The notes under the pieces are model-generated. The model saw only the letters and a list, made by a program, of their open reading frames with translations. It ran no database searches and had not been told where the DNA came from. From Collinsella sp. (GTDB taxonomy: Bacteria; Actinomycetota; Coriobacteriia; Coriobacteriales; Coriobacteriaceae): a stretch of DNA of 64,000 bases. Shown piece by piece: positions 24,706 to 34,012 of the stretch. A program made the translations under genes and the position numbers. Each line of letters starts with the position of its first letter. The stretch's first letter is position 1. Location of the stretch: positions 1 to 64,000 of the forward strand of contig DXMA01000014.1 in the NCBI GenBank assembly GCA_019414445.1, written 5' to 3'.

Positions 24706-24778
24706 GCCAGATAACGTTTTGATACTTTCGCCGTGTGCCGCCTAAGCGCCGCACGGTAGACACTTAAGGAGATTTCAC

Positions 24779-25252
24779 ATGCCGCGTCGTGCAGCAGCTA
24801 ATCGTCGTGAGGTTCAGCCTGACGCCGTTTACAACAACCGCCTGGTGACTCAGCTCATCAACAAGGTCCTTCTTGACGGCAAGAAGGCCACCGCTGAGCG
24901 CATCGTTTACACCGCTTTCGAGATCGTTGCCGAGAAGTCCGAGGGTGGCGACGCTCTCGCTACCTTCAAGAAGGCTATGGACAACGTCAAGCCCACGCTC
25001 GAGGTTAAGCCCAAGCGTGTCGGTGGCGCTACCTATCAGGTCCCGATGGAGGTCAACTCCCGTCGTTCCACCGCTCTGGGTATCCGCTGGATCGTCAACT
25101 TCTCCCGCGCTCGCAAGGAGAAGACCATGGCCGAGCGTCTCGCCAACGAGATCCTCGACGCTTCCAACGGCCTGGGCGCTTCCGTCAAGAAGCGTGAGGA
25201 CGTCTTCAAGATGGCCGAGGCCAACCGCGCGTTCTCTCACTATCGTTGGTAA
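24779..25252 (+). CDS. rpsG: 30S ribosomal protein S7
   Basis: Primary assembly protein of the 30S head, 157 aa, normal length. Motifs: MPRRAAANRREVQPDAVYNNRLV, LINKVLLDGKKATAERIVYTAF and RRSTALGIRWIVNFSRARKEKTM. AAGGAGAT precedes the ATG; the 73-nt gap after rpsL has no terminator. In E. coli S7 represses this operon, but no S7 site was identified here. Confidence 0.97.
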   Translation: MPRRAAANRREVQPDAVYNNRLVTQLINKVLLDGKKATAERIVYTAFEIVAEKSEGGDALATFKKAMDNVKPTLEVKPKRVGGATYQVPMEVNSRRSTALGIRWIVNFSRARKEKTMAERLANEILDASNGLGASVKKREDVFKMAEANRAFSHYRW

Positions 25253-25271
25253 GTTAAGGTAAGGAACTAAC

Positions 25272-27371
25272 ATGGCTAAGCCTAAGTACAAGCTTTCCGA
25301 TACCCGTAACATCGGCATCATGGCCCACATCGATGCCGGTAAGACCACCACGACCGAGCGTATTCTTTACTACACCGGTAAGACCCACAAGATCGGTGAG
25401 GTCCATGAGGGCGCTGCCACCATGGACTGGATGGTTCAGGAGCAGGAGCGCGGCGTAACCATTACCTCCGCTGCTACCACGTGCTTCTGGAACAAGGACG
25501 GTAAGGACTACCGCATCCAGATCATCGACACCCCGGGCCACGTTGACTTCACCGCCGAGGTCGAGCGCTGCCTGCGCGTCCTCGATGGCGCTGTCGCCGT
25601 CTTCGACGCCGTTGCCGGCGTTCAGCCCCAGTCTGAGACCGTTTGGCGTCAGGCTTCTACCTTCAACGTCCCCCGCATCGCCTTCATCAACAAGTATGAC
25701 CGCGTGGGCGCTGACTTCTTCAACGCTATCGAGACCATGAAGGATCGTCTCGACGCTAACGCCGTGGCCGCTCAGGTCCCGATGGGCGCCGAGGACAACT
25801 TCTGGGGCGTCATCGACCTGGTCACCATGACTGCATGGGACTTCAAGGCCGACGAGAAGGGCATGACCTACCCCGAGCCGATGGACGAGATCCCGGCTGA
25901 GTTTGCCGACATCGCTGCCACCAAGCGCGAGGAGCTCCTCGACGCTGCTGCCAGCTTTGACGACGAGCTCATGGAGAAGATTCTCATGGAGGAGGACTTC
26001 ACCGTCGAGGAGCTCAAGGCTGCTCTGCGCAAGGGCGTTCTGGCCAACGAGCTCAACCTCGTCTTCGTGGGTTCCGCCTACAAGAACAAGGGCGTTCAGG
26101 AGCTGCTCGACGCTGTCGTCGACTACCTGCCCAGCCCGCTCGACGTCGAGGCCGTCACCGGTACCGATCCGGACACCGGCGAGGAGATTCAGCGTCATCC
26201 TTCCTTCGACGAGCCCTTCTCCGGCCTGGTCTTCAAGATCATGACCGACCCGTTCGTCGGTAAGCTCACCTATGTCCGCGTTTACTCCGGCCGCGCCGAG
26301 TCCGGCTCCTACGTGGTCAACGCTTCCAACGGTCAGCGCGAGCGCCTCGGCCGCATCCTCGAGATGAACGCCGCCGAGCGTATCGACCGTGACGACGCTG
26401 CCGCTGGCGACATCGTCGCTTGCGTCGGCTTCAAGAACTCCACCACCGGTGACACCCTGTGCGCCGAGGGCAAGGAGATCGTCCTCGAGAAGATCGAGTT
26501 CGCTAAGCCCGTTATCGACGTTGCCATCGAGCCCAAGACCAAGGCCGAGCAGGACAAGATGTCCCTGGCTCTGACCAAGCTCGCCGAAGAGGACCCGACC
26601 TTCCAGGTGTCCACCAACCACGAGACCGGCCAGACCATCATCGCCGGCATGGGCGAGCTGCACCTCGAGATCATCGTCGACCGTCTGCTCCGCGAGTTCA
26701 AGGTTGACGCTAACGTTGGTAAGCCCCAGGTTGCCTACCGCGAGACCGCTGGTCACGACGTCGAGAAGGCTGAGGGCAAGTTCGTCCGTCAGTCCGGCGG
26801 TCGCGGTCAGTACGGCCACGCCGTCATCAAGCTCGAGAAGATGGAGGAGGGCTTCGGCTACGAGTTCGTCAACGCTATCGTCGGCGGCGTCGTGCCCAAG
26901 GAGTACATCCCGTCCATCGACAAGGGCATCCAGGAGGCCCTGAACACCGGTGTTATCGCCGGCTTCCCGGTCCTCGACGTTAAGGTCACCCTGTTCGACG
27001 GTTCTTACCACGAGGTCGACTCCTCCGAGGCCGCCTTCAAGATCGCCGGTTCCATGGCTATCAAGGACGCCCTCAAGAAGTCCGATCCGCAGCTGCTCGA
27101 GCCGATCATGGCTGTCGAGGTCGAGACCCCTGAGCAGTACATGGGCGACGTTATGGGCAACCTCTCCGGTCGCCGCGGCAAGATCGAGGGCATGGAGGAT
27201 CGCAAGAACAGCAAGCTCATCCGTGCCAAGGTGCCGCTGGGCGAGATGTTCGGTTACGCTACCGACCTTCGCTCCCAGACCCAGGGCCGTGCATCCTACA
27301 CGATGCAGTTCGACTCTTATGAGCCCGCGCCCAAGTCCATCGTGGACGAGGTCATGAGCAAGAACGCCTAA
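25272..27371 (+). CDS. fusA: Elongation factor G
   Basis: Translocation GTPase, 699 aa. G-domain: AHIDAGKTTTTERILYYTG (P-loop), the EQERGVTITSAATT switch, DTPGHVDFTAEV (G3) and NKYDRVGADF (G4; NKYD instead of the usual NKMD). Domains II-V follow, ending with the domain IV loop SGGRGQYGH and GRASYTMQFDSYEPAP. It starts 19 nt after rpsG. No tuf follows, unlike the classical rpsL-rpsG-fusA-tuf order. Confidence 0.98.
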   Translation: MAKPKYKLSDTRNIGIMAHIDAGKTTTTERILYYTGKTHKIGEVHEGAATMDWMVQEQERGVTITSAATTCFWNKDGKDYRIQIIDTPGHVDFTAEVERCLRVLDGAVAVFDAVAGVQPQSETVWRQASTFNVPRIAFINKYDRVGADFFNAIETMKDRLDANAVAAQVPMGAEDNFWGVIDLVTMTAWDFKADEKGMTYPEPMDEIPAEFADIAATKREELLDAAASFDDELMEKILMEEDFTVEELKAALRKGVLANELNLVFVGSAYKNKGVQELLDAVVDYLPSPLDVEAVTGTDPDTGEEIQRHPSFDEPFSGLVFKIMTDPFVGKLTYVRVYSGRAESGSYVVNASNGQRERLGRILEMNAAERIDRDDAAAGDIVACVGFKNSTTGDTLCAEGKEIVLEKIEFAKPVIDVAIEPKTKAEQDKMSLALTKLAEEDPTFQVSTNHETGQTIIAGMGELHLEIIVDRLLREFKVDANVGKPQVAYRETAGHDVEKAEGKFVRQSGGRGQYGHAVIKLEKMEEGFGYEFVNAIVGGVVPKEYIPSIDKGIQEALNTGVIAGFPVLDVKVTLFDGSYHEVDSSEAAFKIAGSMAIKDALKKSDPQLLEPIMAVEVETPEQYMGDVMGNLSGRRGKIEGMEDRKNSKLIRAKVPLGEMFGYATDLRSQTQGRASYTMQFDSYEPAPKSIVDEVMSKNA

Positions 27372-27431
27372 GTTCGAGCTCCCTGTTACGTAATCCGCGA
27401 GAACATCTCTCGCACTCTTTGGAGGTTTAAG

Positions 27432-27740
27432 TTGGCTACCCAGAAGATCCGCATTCGCCTCAAGGGCTATGATCACGAGGTCGTCGATCAGTCCGCGAAG
27501 CTCATCGTCGAGACCGCTCAGAAGACCGGCGCTCGCGTTTCCGGTCCTGTCCCCCTGCCCACCGAGCGCAACCTGTACACGGTTATCCGCTCGCCGCACG
27601 TGAACAAGGACTCCCGTGAGCAGTTCGAGATGCGCACCCACAAGCGCCTCATCGACATCCTCGACCCCACCTCGGGCACCGTTGATTCGCTCATGCGTCT
27701 CGACCTCCCCGCTGGCGTCGACATCGACATCAAGCTCTAA
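27432..27740 (+). CDS. rpsJ: 30S ribosomal protein S10
   Basis: 30S head protein, also the NusE antitermination factor. 102 aa with a TTG start 6 nt after GGAGG. The family sequence is intact: KIRIRLKGYDHEVVDQSA, PVPLPTERNLYTVIRSPH and REQFEMRTHKRLIDIL. It directly follows fusA and is closed off by a strong terminator, so it is transcribed with the str genes and separated by about 14 kb from rplC and the other S10-operon genes. Confidence 0.97.
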   Translation: MATQKIRIRLKGYDHEVVDQSAKLIVETAQKTGARVSGPVPLPTERNLYTVIRSPHVNKDSREQFEMRTHKRLIDILDPTSGTVDSLMRLDLPAGVDIDIKL

Positions 27741-27761
27741 GCGATATCGCTCATAGCTTAT

Positions 27762-27799
27762 AGAGCCCCGCTGCCATCTTGGTAGCGGGGCTCTTTTGT
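27762..27799 (+). terminator. Terminator of rpsL-rpsG-fusA-rpsJ
   Basis: AGAGCCCCGCTGCC (27762-27775) pairs with GGTAGCGGGGCTCT (27781-27794), with one G-T pair, then TTTTG and TTTTG. Confidence 0.9.
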
Positions 27800-27856
27800 T
27801 TTGAGTTTAGATTTTGGGATAGCGAATTCGTCTGCCGAGCTGATGGCTGCGGCGCC

Positions 27857-28633
27857 CTATTCGCTCAGGGGGCGCAAGGACGCTTCTTCGAAGTGGAAGA
27901 CGCACAAGCCGCTCTCGGTCTCAATGCTTGCGCGGCCGCAATCGTCGACCGTTCTAAATATGCCGCGTGCCAGCTCGTCTCCAGCGGGGGAGCGGGCGAT
28001 AACGTGCTCCCCAATCCAATTGAGGTGTGCGACATATTCGTCGTGGACGGGCGCGAGCGGTCCGGCGTTTTCTTCCATGGCGTTGAGGCGCTCTGCCCAG
28101 GTATCTACAGCGTCTATAACTGCGTGATAGACCTCATCGAGGAGCATGTCGACGGCGGGAACGCTCTCGTTGAGGTCCGAGAGGCCAATTGCCGCCAGGC
28201 CGCCATCGGGCACCTCTTGGGGCGTGTAGTTTACGTTGACACCAATGCCGCAGACGGCGAAAGGTTTGCCTTCGTTATCGCGTGCGGCCTCGACCAGAAT
28301 GCCGCCGAGCTTGCGTCCTCGCGCGACCAGGTCGTTGGGCCACTTGAGGGCTATTTCGCTTGCAAGGCCTTGCTTTTCGAGTGCTTCGAGCACCGCTAGG
28401 CCGCTGACGGCGGCAAGACCAGAGTACTTTGCGGGATTAACGCATGGACGCAGGACAATCGAAAGCAATAGGTTGCCGGCGGTTGAATCCCACTTGTGGC
28501 CGCGCCGGCCGCGTCCTGCCGTTTGCGCGCGGGCGGCAAGTCCTGTGCCGTGCGGCGCACCCTGTTTTCCTGCCTCGAGCAGGTCATCGTTGGTCGATCC
28601 GGTTACATCGACAATCGTTAATTGGGCATCCAT
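27857..28633 (-). CDS. birA: Biotin--[acetyl-CoA-carboxylase] ligase
   Basis: Activates biotin with ATP and attaches it to the AccB lysine. The 258-aa protein has STNDDLLE, the biotinyl-AMP loop AQTAGRGRRGHKW, LKWPNDLVARGRKLGGILVEA, and a C-terminal SH3-like domain. It has no N-terminal helix-turn-helix, so it is the class I, non-repressor form. The ATG at 28633 has GGAGG 13 nt upstream; an upstream in-frame start lies in the promoter region and is unsupported. It is divergent from the fatty-acid operon that includes accB, its substrate. Confidence 0.93.
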   Translation of the reverse strand: MDAQLTIVDVTGSTNDDLLEAGKQGAPHGTGLAARAQTAGRGRRGHKWDSTAGNLLLSIVLRPCVNPAKYSGLAAVSGLAVLEALEKQGLASEIALKWPNDLVARGRKLGGILVEAARDNEGKPFAVCGIGVNVNYTPQEVPDGGLAAIGLSDLNESVPAVDMLLDEVYHAVIDAVDTWAERLNAMEENAGPLAPVHDEYVAHLNWIGEHVIARSPAGDELARGIFRTVDDCGRASIETESGLCVFHFEEASLRPLSE

Positions 28634-28727
28634 AGCGGCTGCTACCTCCTTATTGAATAAGTGAATGACGCAATGGTGTCGAGAGATAGACACAATGTGA
28701 AGCCTTTGTCGCATTTGGACAATTTAA

Positions 28728-28792
28728 TGTTAACACGTCAACAAAGACTGAAATGCGTTATCCTCTCTTGGTCGATGTAAACACGTCAACAA
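28728..28792. promoter_or_regulatory. Two TGTWAACACGTCAACAA boxes, birA/fabH divergent promoter
   Basis: A 17-nt sequence with a single difference occurs at 28728-28744 and 28776-28792, 48 nt apart. Each contains a partial dyad of the form GTTnAC..GTnAAC, as for a dimeric repressor. The second box ends 17 nt before the fabH start. Candidate operators for a fatty-acid-synthesis regulator. The sequence does not match the FapR or FabT boxes I know. Confidence 0.55.
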
Positions 28793-28809
28793 CTCAAAGG
28801 AGGTTAGTG

Positions 28810-29769
28810 ATGGGTTTCACGATTCTTGGAACAGGTTCGGCACTTCCTGAGCGCAGTGTTTCCAATGACGAGCTGTCTGAGTTCCTCGATACCTCGGATG
28901 AGTGGATTTTTACTCGCACAGGTATCAAGAGCCGCCACGTCTGCACCACCGAGTCACTTGACGACCTTGCCGTAGCAGCGAGCGAGCGGGCACTCCAGGT
29001 GTCCGGAATCGACGCGAGCCAGCTGGATCTGATCGTCTGCTCGACGACGACGGGTGACCACCTTGTTCCCGCCGAGGCGTGTGCCGTTGCTGAGCGACTA
29101 GGCGCGACGTGCCCTGCCTTCGATGTCTCGGCGGCTTGTGCCGGCTTCGTATTTGCGCTCGATGTCGCCGAGGGCTATATCGCCCGCAGCCGTGCCGAGC
29201 GCGTGCTTGTTGTTGCTGCCGAGCAGATGACGCGCGCGCTCGAGTGGACCGACCGTGCCACCTGCGTGCTATTTGGCGATGGGGCAGGCGCCGCAGTGAT
29301 TGAAGCTGGGGGAGACAACCCCCTTGCCGTTGAGCTTTCGACGGCGCCCGACGTCGAGACGTTGCGCGTTCCCGGTCTGGTCGGTACCTCGCCGTTTAAG
29401 GCTTCCGCAGATAGCGCGAGCGTGCTGTCCATGAATGGCCGCCGCGTGTTCAAGTTCGGCGTCAACGCCATCTGTGACACGGTCCATAAGCTTGCGATCG
29501 ATGCGAGCATTTTGGTCGAAGACATCGATCATTTTGTATTCCATCAGGCTAACGAACGAATCCTGAGCCAGGCGGTCAAGCGTCTGGGCGTGCCGGACGA
29601 GCGTGTGGTTCGCACGTTGCGCGAGACCGGCAACATTTCGAGCGCATGCATTCCGCTTGCCCTCGACCGGCTGGCAAACGCCGGTGCACTTCACACGGGC
29701 GACACGATCGCCTTGGTTGGATTTGGCGCCGGTCTGGATATAGGTGGCTATCTGCTTCGTTGGAAGTAG
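28810..29769 (+). CDS. fabH: Beta-ketoacyl-ACP synthase III
   Basis: Starts fatty-acid synthesis by condensing acetyl-CoA (or a branched primer) with malonyl-ACP. 319 aa. The triad is visible: Cys110 in VSAACAGFVFAL, His245 in FVFHQANERIL, and Asn275 in ETGNISSACIPLAL. AAAGGAGG precedes the ATG. It leads a ten-gene operon with tight spacing and is preceded by two repeated operator-like boxes. Confidence 0.95.
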   Translation: MGFTILGTGSALPERSVSNDELSEFLDTSDEWIFTRTGIKSRHVCTTESLDDLAVAASERALQVSGIDASQLDLIVCSTTTGDHLVPAEACAVAERLGATCPAFDVSAACAGFVFALDVAEGYIARSRAERVLVVAAEQMTRALEWTDRATCVLFGDGAGAAVIEAGGDNPLAVELSTAPDVETLRVPGLVGTSPFKASADSASVLSMNGRRVFKFGVNAICDTVHKLAIDASILVEDIDHFVFHQANERILSQAVKRLGVPDERVVRTLRETGNISSACIPLALDRLANAGALHTGDTIALVGFGAGLDIGGYLLRWK

Positions 29770-29820
29770 TCGCACATAGGAAATAAAAACGCCCTAGGGC
29801 ACAACCAAAGGAGAACTACC

Positions 29821-30057
29821 ATGGCAGATCAGAAGACCTTCGAGCGCGTTTGCGACGTTATCCGCGAGACCGCTGGTCTTGACGACGTTGAGATGAAGCC
29901 CGAGTCCACGCTCGAGGAGATTGGTCTCGACAGCCTGGGCACCGTCGAGATCCTCGTCGCCGTCGAGGACGAGTTTGGCATCCAGCTCGATACCGAGGAG
30001 AACCCCAAGACGGTCGGCGAGTTCGCCGATACGGTCGAGGCGGCATTGGAGAAGTAG
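29821..30057 (+). CDS. acpP: Acyl carrier protein
   Basis: Carries growing acyl chains on a phosphopantetheine arm. 78 aa, acidic, with the attachment Ser38 in IGLDSLGTVEIL. AAAGGAGAA precedes the ATG. It sits between fabH and fabK, 2 nt from the latter. Confidence 0.96.
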   Translation: MADQKTFERVCDVIRETAGLDDVEMKPESTLEEIGLDSLGTVEILVAVEDEFGIQLDTEENPKTVGEFADTVEAALEK

Positions 30058-30059
30058 AG

Positions 30060-31004
30060 ATGCTCAAGACTCCTCTCTGCGATCTGCTCGGCATCGAAAA
30101 GCCCGTGTTCCAGGGCGGTATGGCCTGGATTGCCGATGCCTCGCTGGCGTCCGCAGTGTCCGAGGCGGGTGGCTTAGGCATCATTGCGGCCATGAACGCC
30201 GACGCCAACTGGCTGCGCGACCAGATTCACGAGCTGCGCGCCAGGACGGATAAGCCCTTTGGCGTCAACGTCATGCTCATGAGCCCGTTCGCCGACGAGG
30301 TTGCACAGGTCGTGATTGACGAGCGAGTGCCGGTCGTCGTGACGGGCGCCGGCAATCCCGCCAAGTACATGAAGGCGTGGAACGAGGCGGGCATCAAGGT
30401 CATCCCGGTCGTTGCCTCGGTGGCGCTGGCGCGCCTCGTGGCACGTCGTGGAGCCACGGCGGTTGTTGCCGAGGGTACCGAATCGGGCGGCCATATTGGC
30501 GAGACCTCGACGATGGCACTGGTGCCGCAGGTCGTCGATGCGGTTGACATTCCCGTCGTGGCCGCCGGCGGTATTGCCGACGGCCGCGGCGTGGCGGCCG
30601 CCTTTATGCTGGGCGCCGAAGGCGTGCAAGTGGGTACGCGCTTTCTGGTCGCAGACGAGTGCACCGTCTCGGAGCAGTACAAAGAGATGGTCCTGAAGGC
30701 CAACGACACTTCAACGCGTGCGACCGGTCGCTCGACGGGACATCCAGTGCGCGCCCTCAAGAGCCCCTTCACCAACGCCTATGCCAAGAGCGAGGGTTCC
30801 GGCGCGAGTGCCGAGGAGCTCGGTGCTATGGGAACCGGTGCGCTGCGTAAGGCCGCCAAGGACGGCAACTACGAAGAGGGTTCGTTTTTGTGTGGACAGA
30901 TTGCCGGCATGGTTAGCGAGCGCCAGAGCGCACGCGAAATCGTTGACGATCTGGTCGATGGCGCCGAGCGCGTCCTGAAGGGTGCGTCCGCATGGGTAGC
31001 GTAG
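30060..31004 (+). CDS. fabK: Enoyl-ACP reductase II (FabK)
   Basis: FMN-dependent enoyl-ACP reductase doing the last step of each elongation cycle. The 314-aa TIM barrel has PVFQGGMAWIADASLA at the start, GVNVMLMSP, the catalytic-loop EGTESGGHIG, and FMN-phosphate motifs VAAGGIADGRG and GVQVGTRFL. The nitronate monooxygenase family is similar, but the operon context and N-terminus fit FabK. No FabI is seen in the cluster. Confidence 0.93.
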   Translation: MLKTPLCDLLGIEKPVFQGGMAWIADASLASAVSEAGGLGIIAAMNADANWLRDQIHELRARTDKPFGVNVMLMSPFADEVAQVVIDERVPVVVTGAGNPAKYMKAWNEAGIKVIPVVASVALARLVARRGATAVVAEGTESGGHIGETSTMALVPQVVDAVDIPVVAAGGIADGRGVAAAFMLGAEGVQVGTRFLVADECTVSEQYKEMVLKANDTSTRATGRSTGHPVRALKSPFTNAYAKSEGSGASAEELGAMGTGALRKAAKDGNYEEGSFLCGQIAGMVSERQSAREIVDDLVDGAERVLKGASAWVA

Positions 31005-31918
31005 CGTTTCTGTTTGCCGGCCAGGGTGCCCAACACCCCGCGATGGGCGTCGACCTGATCGAGACATCGCCGGCGGCCGCCGAGGTGTTCACCATTGCCG
31101 ACGAGGTGCGCCCGGGGACGAGCGAGCAGTGCCGGAGCGCCTCCAAGGAGGAGCTCTCGCAGACCGAGAACACGCAGCCGTGCGTGTTCGTTCACGACCT
31201 GGCAGCGGCTGCCGCCCTGCGTGAGCGCGGCGTGGTACCTGCCGCCTGTGCGGGATTCTCGCTGGGCGAGGTCGCCGCGCTCACCTTTGCGGGGGCGTTC
31301 GATACGCGAGCGGGCTTTGAGCTCGTGTGCGAGCGCGCGGCGCTGATGGCCGCGGCTGCCGAGCGCCATCCGGGCGGCATGCGCGCCGTCATCAAGCTCG
31401 ATGCGGCGCAAGTCGAGGGCCTGGCAAAACAGGCCGGCGAGGACTGCTGGCCAGTCAACTACAACAGCCCACAGCAGACGGTTGTGGCCGGAGCGCCCGA
31501 TGCGCTGCAGACCCTCGACGTCCTAGTAAAAGAGGCTGGCGGCCGCGCCATGAAGGTCGCGGTGTCGGGTGCATTTCATAGCCCCTATATGGCCGAGGCG
31601 ACCTGTGGCCTTGCCGCATATATTGAGGCCGGTCACGCGCCGTCCCCGTTGCTCATTCCTGTTTTGGCAAATATGACAGCGGCGCCCTATCCGGCGGATC
31701 CCCAGACGGCATCGGATGTCTTGGCCAATCAGGTGAGCCATGCCGTACGCTGGGTCGATACGCTGCATGCTCTGCAGGATCAAGGCATCGACACATTTAT
31801 TGAGGTCGGCCCCGGCAAAACGCTGTCCGGCCTGGTCAAGCGTACGCTGAGCGACGTTCGTGTGTATTCGTGCGAGACGGCCGAGCAGGTCGCAGCTATT
31901 GCCGACGAGCTCGCATAG
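30992..31918 (+). CDS. fabD: Malonyl-CoA:ACP transacylase
   Basis: Loads malonate onto ACP. 308 aa, overlapping the fabK stop by 13 nt. FLFAGQGAQHPAMGVDL opens the protein. The nucleophile elbow is G88-F89-S90-L91-G92-E93 instead of the standard GHSLGE; the catalytic His is in GAFHSPYM. The His-to-Phe change next to the serine is uncommon, but the remaining active-site residues are in place, so it is expected to be active. Confidence 0.92.
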   Translation: MGSVAFLFAGQGAQHPAMGVDLIETSPAAAEVFTIADEVRPGTSEQCRSASKEELSQTENTQPCVFVHDLAAAAALRERGVVPAACAGFSLGEVAALTFAGAFDTRAGFELVCERAALMAAAAERHPGGMRAVIKLDAAQVEGLAKQAGEDCWPVNYNSPQQTVVAGAPDALQTLDVLVKEAGGRAMKVAVSGAFHSPYMAEATCGLAAYIEAGHAPSPLLIPVLANMTAAPYPADPQTASDVLANQVSHAVRWVDTLHALQDQGIDTFIEVGPGKTLSGLVKRTLSDVRVYSCETAEQVAAIADELA

Positions 31919-31948
31919 TCCACAGGGCTGTAACCCGAAAGGAATGAC

Positions 31949-32722
31949 ATGGGCAACTTGAACAATGGCGCGCTCGAGCGCAACGACTCACGTCGCGTGG
32001 CACTGGTCACGGGCGGCTCGCGGGGTATCGGCCGCGCCTGCGCTATCGGTCTGGCGGAGGATGGCTACGATATCGCCGTCGTCTATGCCGGCAGCGTCGA
32101 TGCGGCGCGCGAGACGTGCGACGCCTGCGAGGCGGCTGGCGCCACGGCGCGCTCATATCAATGCGACGTGGCCGACCCCGCTGCCGTCAACGCGTGCGTG
32201 GAAGCGGTCCTCAACGACTTTGGCTCCATTTGGGCGCTCGTCAACAACGCTGGCATCACCCGCGATGGCCTGCTCATGCGCATGGGCGATGACGCCTTCG
32301 ATCGCGTGCTCGATGTCAATCTTAAAGGAACGTTTAACACGACGCGCGCGCTCACCAAGACCTTTATGCGCCAGCGCGGCGGCTGCGTCGTCAACATGAG
32401 CTCGGTCGTGGGCCTGATGGGCAATGCCGGGCAAGCCAACTACGCTGCCTCCAAGGCGGGCGTGATCGGCCTGACCAAGGCGGTGGCGCGCGAGCTTGCG
32501 CCCCGCGGCGTACGAGTGAACGCGGTTGCCCCCGGGTTTGTCGAGACGGATATGACGGCAAAGCTCTCGGAGAAGGTGCGTACGGTAACCGAGGAGCAGA
32601 TTCCCCTTAAGCGTATGGCGCGCCCTGAGGAGGTGGCCGGCGTAGTGCGCTTTCTGGCGAGTGATGCGGCTGCCTACATTACGGGTGAGGTCGTGCGCGT
32701 CGACGGCGGAATGGCGATGTAG
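31949..32722 (+). CDS. fabG: 3-oxoacyl-ACP reductase
   Basis: NADPH-dependent ketoreductase of the SDR family, 257 aa. Cofactor motif TGGSRGIG, NNAG, catalytic Ser in NMSSVVG, and YAASK (Tyr165, Lys169). The C-terminal VAPGFVETDM and GGMAM are typical of FabG. About 16 polar residues precede the first strand. GAAAGGAA lies upstream of the ATG. Confidence 0.94.
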   Translation: MGNLNNGALERNDSRRVALVTGGSRGIGRACAIGLAEDGYDIAVVYAGSVDAARETCDACEAAGATARSYQCDVADPAAVNACVEAVLNDFGSIWALVNNAGITRDGLLMRMGDDAFDRVLDVNLKGTFNTTRALTKTFMRQRGGCVVNMSSVVGLMGNAGQANYAASKAGVIGLTKAVARELAPRGVRVNAVAPGFVETDMTAKLSEKVRTVTEEQIPLKRMARPEEVAGVVRFLASDAAAYITGEVVRVDGGMAM

Positions 32723-32761
32723 AAACCAGGGCCGAAGAACGGCTTGGATGAGGAGACCATG

Positions 32762-34009
32762 ATGGAACAGAGAGTTGCAATCACCGGTATCGGTGCCGTG
32801 TCGCCGCTCGGCAACACCGCGCTTGCCACCTGGGCGGCCATGTGCGCCGGCACGTGCGGCATCGGCCCGATCACGCACTTCGATACCGATGCGTTTGCCG
32901 TCAAGGTGGCAGCCGAGGTCAAGGGCTTTGACGGCAACGAGTACTTTGGCAAGCGTGACGCCAAGCACCTGGACCCCTGCGTCCAGTTTGCCCTGGCGGC
33001 GTCAGACGAGGCCATGCACGATGCGGGCTTTGATATCGAAGGCGCCATCGATCGCGAGCGCCTGGGCGTCTACGTGGGCTCGGGCGTGGGCGGCATGACG
33101 ACGCTCGTCGACAACGTCCATACGATTGCCGAACGTGGGCCCCGCCGCGCATCGCCCTATATGATCGCGATGATGATCCCCAACATGGCATCGGGCAATA
33201 TCGCAATCCGCCACAAGGCAAAGGGCCCGACCCTGCCCGTGGTGACCGCGTGCGCAACCTCGGCCCATGCGGTGGGCGAGGCGTTCCGCGCCATAAAGCA
33301 CGGCTATGCCGACGCGATCCTCGCGGGCGGCGCCGAGGCCGCAATTATCCCCGATGCCGTTGCGGGCTTTACGTCCTGCCGCGCATTGACCACCAACCCT
33401 GATCCCGCGACGGCTTGCCGCCCGTTCGATGCAGACCGCGATGGCTTTGTGATGGGCGAGGGCGCCTGCGTGCTCGTGCTCGAGAGCATGGAACATGCGC
33501 AGGCGCGCGGTGCGCACATTTATGCCGAGGTCGTGGGCTACGGCAACACCGATGATGCCTATCACATCACGAGCCCTGATCCCGAGGCTGCCGGCATTGC
33601 CCGCGCGATATCGCTGGCGGTGACCGAGGGCGACGTCAGGCCTTCCGAGGGCCTCTACATCAATGCCCACGGCACATCGACCAAGCTCAACGATTCGTCC
33701 GAGACGGCGGGCATTAAGCGTGCGCTCGGCGAGGACGCGGCGCGCGCCGCGCACGTCTCGTCGACTAAGTCGATGACCGGCCACATGATCGGTGCCACGG
33801 GCGCCATCGAGGTCATGGCCTGCGCCATGGCGCTCGAGCAGGGCGTGGTGCCGCCGACCATTAACTACCACACGCCCGATCCCGCCTGCGATCTTGACTA
33901 CACGCCCAATCGCGCGGTTCGCGCCGACCTTACCTGGGCGCTTTCGACCAACCTGGGCTTTGGCGGGCACAACGCCGCCATCGCGCTGCGTAGATATACG
34001 AGGAGCTAG
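32762..34009 (+). CDS. fabF: Beta-ketoacyl-ACP synthase II
   Basis: Elongating condensing enzyme, 415 aa. Catalytic Cys164 in VTACATSAHAVGEA and the two histidines in NAHGTSTKLND and KSMTGHMIGATGAIE are present. The ATG at 32762 lies 6 nt after GAGGAG. A TTG at 32744 and an ATG at 32759 are in frame but badly spaced. Downstream it is 3 nt from accB. Confidence 0.95.
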   Translation: MEQRVAITGIGAVSPLGNTALATWAAMCAGTCGIGPITHFDTDAFAVKVAAEVKGFDGNEYFGKRDAKHLDPCVQFALAASDEAMHDAGFDIEGAIDRERLGVYVGSGVGGMTTLVDNVHTIAERGPRRASPYMIAMMIPNMASGNIAIRHKAKGPTLPVVTACATSAHAVGEAFRAIKHGYADAILAGGAEAAIIPDAVAGFTSCRALTTNPDPATACRPFDADRDGFVMGEGACVLVLESMEHAQARGAHIYAEVVGYGNTDDAYHITSPDPEAAGIARAISLAVTEGDVRPSEGLYINAHGTSTKLNDSSETAGIKRALGEDAARAAHVSSTKSMTGHMIGATGAIEVMACAMALEQGVVPPTINYHTPDPACDLDYTPNRAVRADLTWALSTNLGFGGHNAAIALRRYTRS

Positions 34010-34012
34010 AGC

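Noticed and set aside
25254..27641. Long antisense open frame opposite fusA and rpsJ
   Set aside because: Same codon-mirror effect; fusA is complete on the plus strand.
30060..31004. Nitronate monooxygenase instead of FabK
   Set aside because: The families are related, but position between acpP and fabD and the absence of another enoyl reductase in the operon favour FabK.
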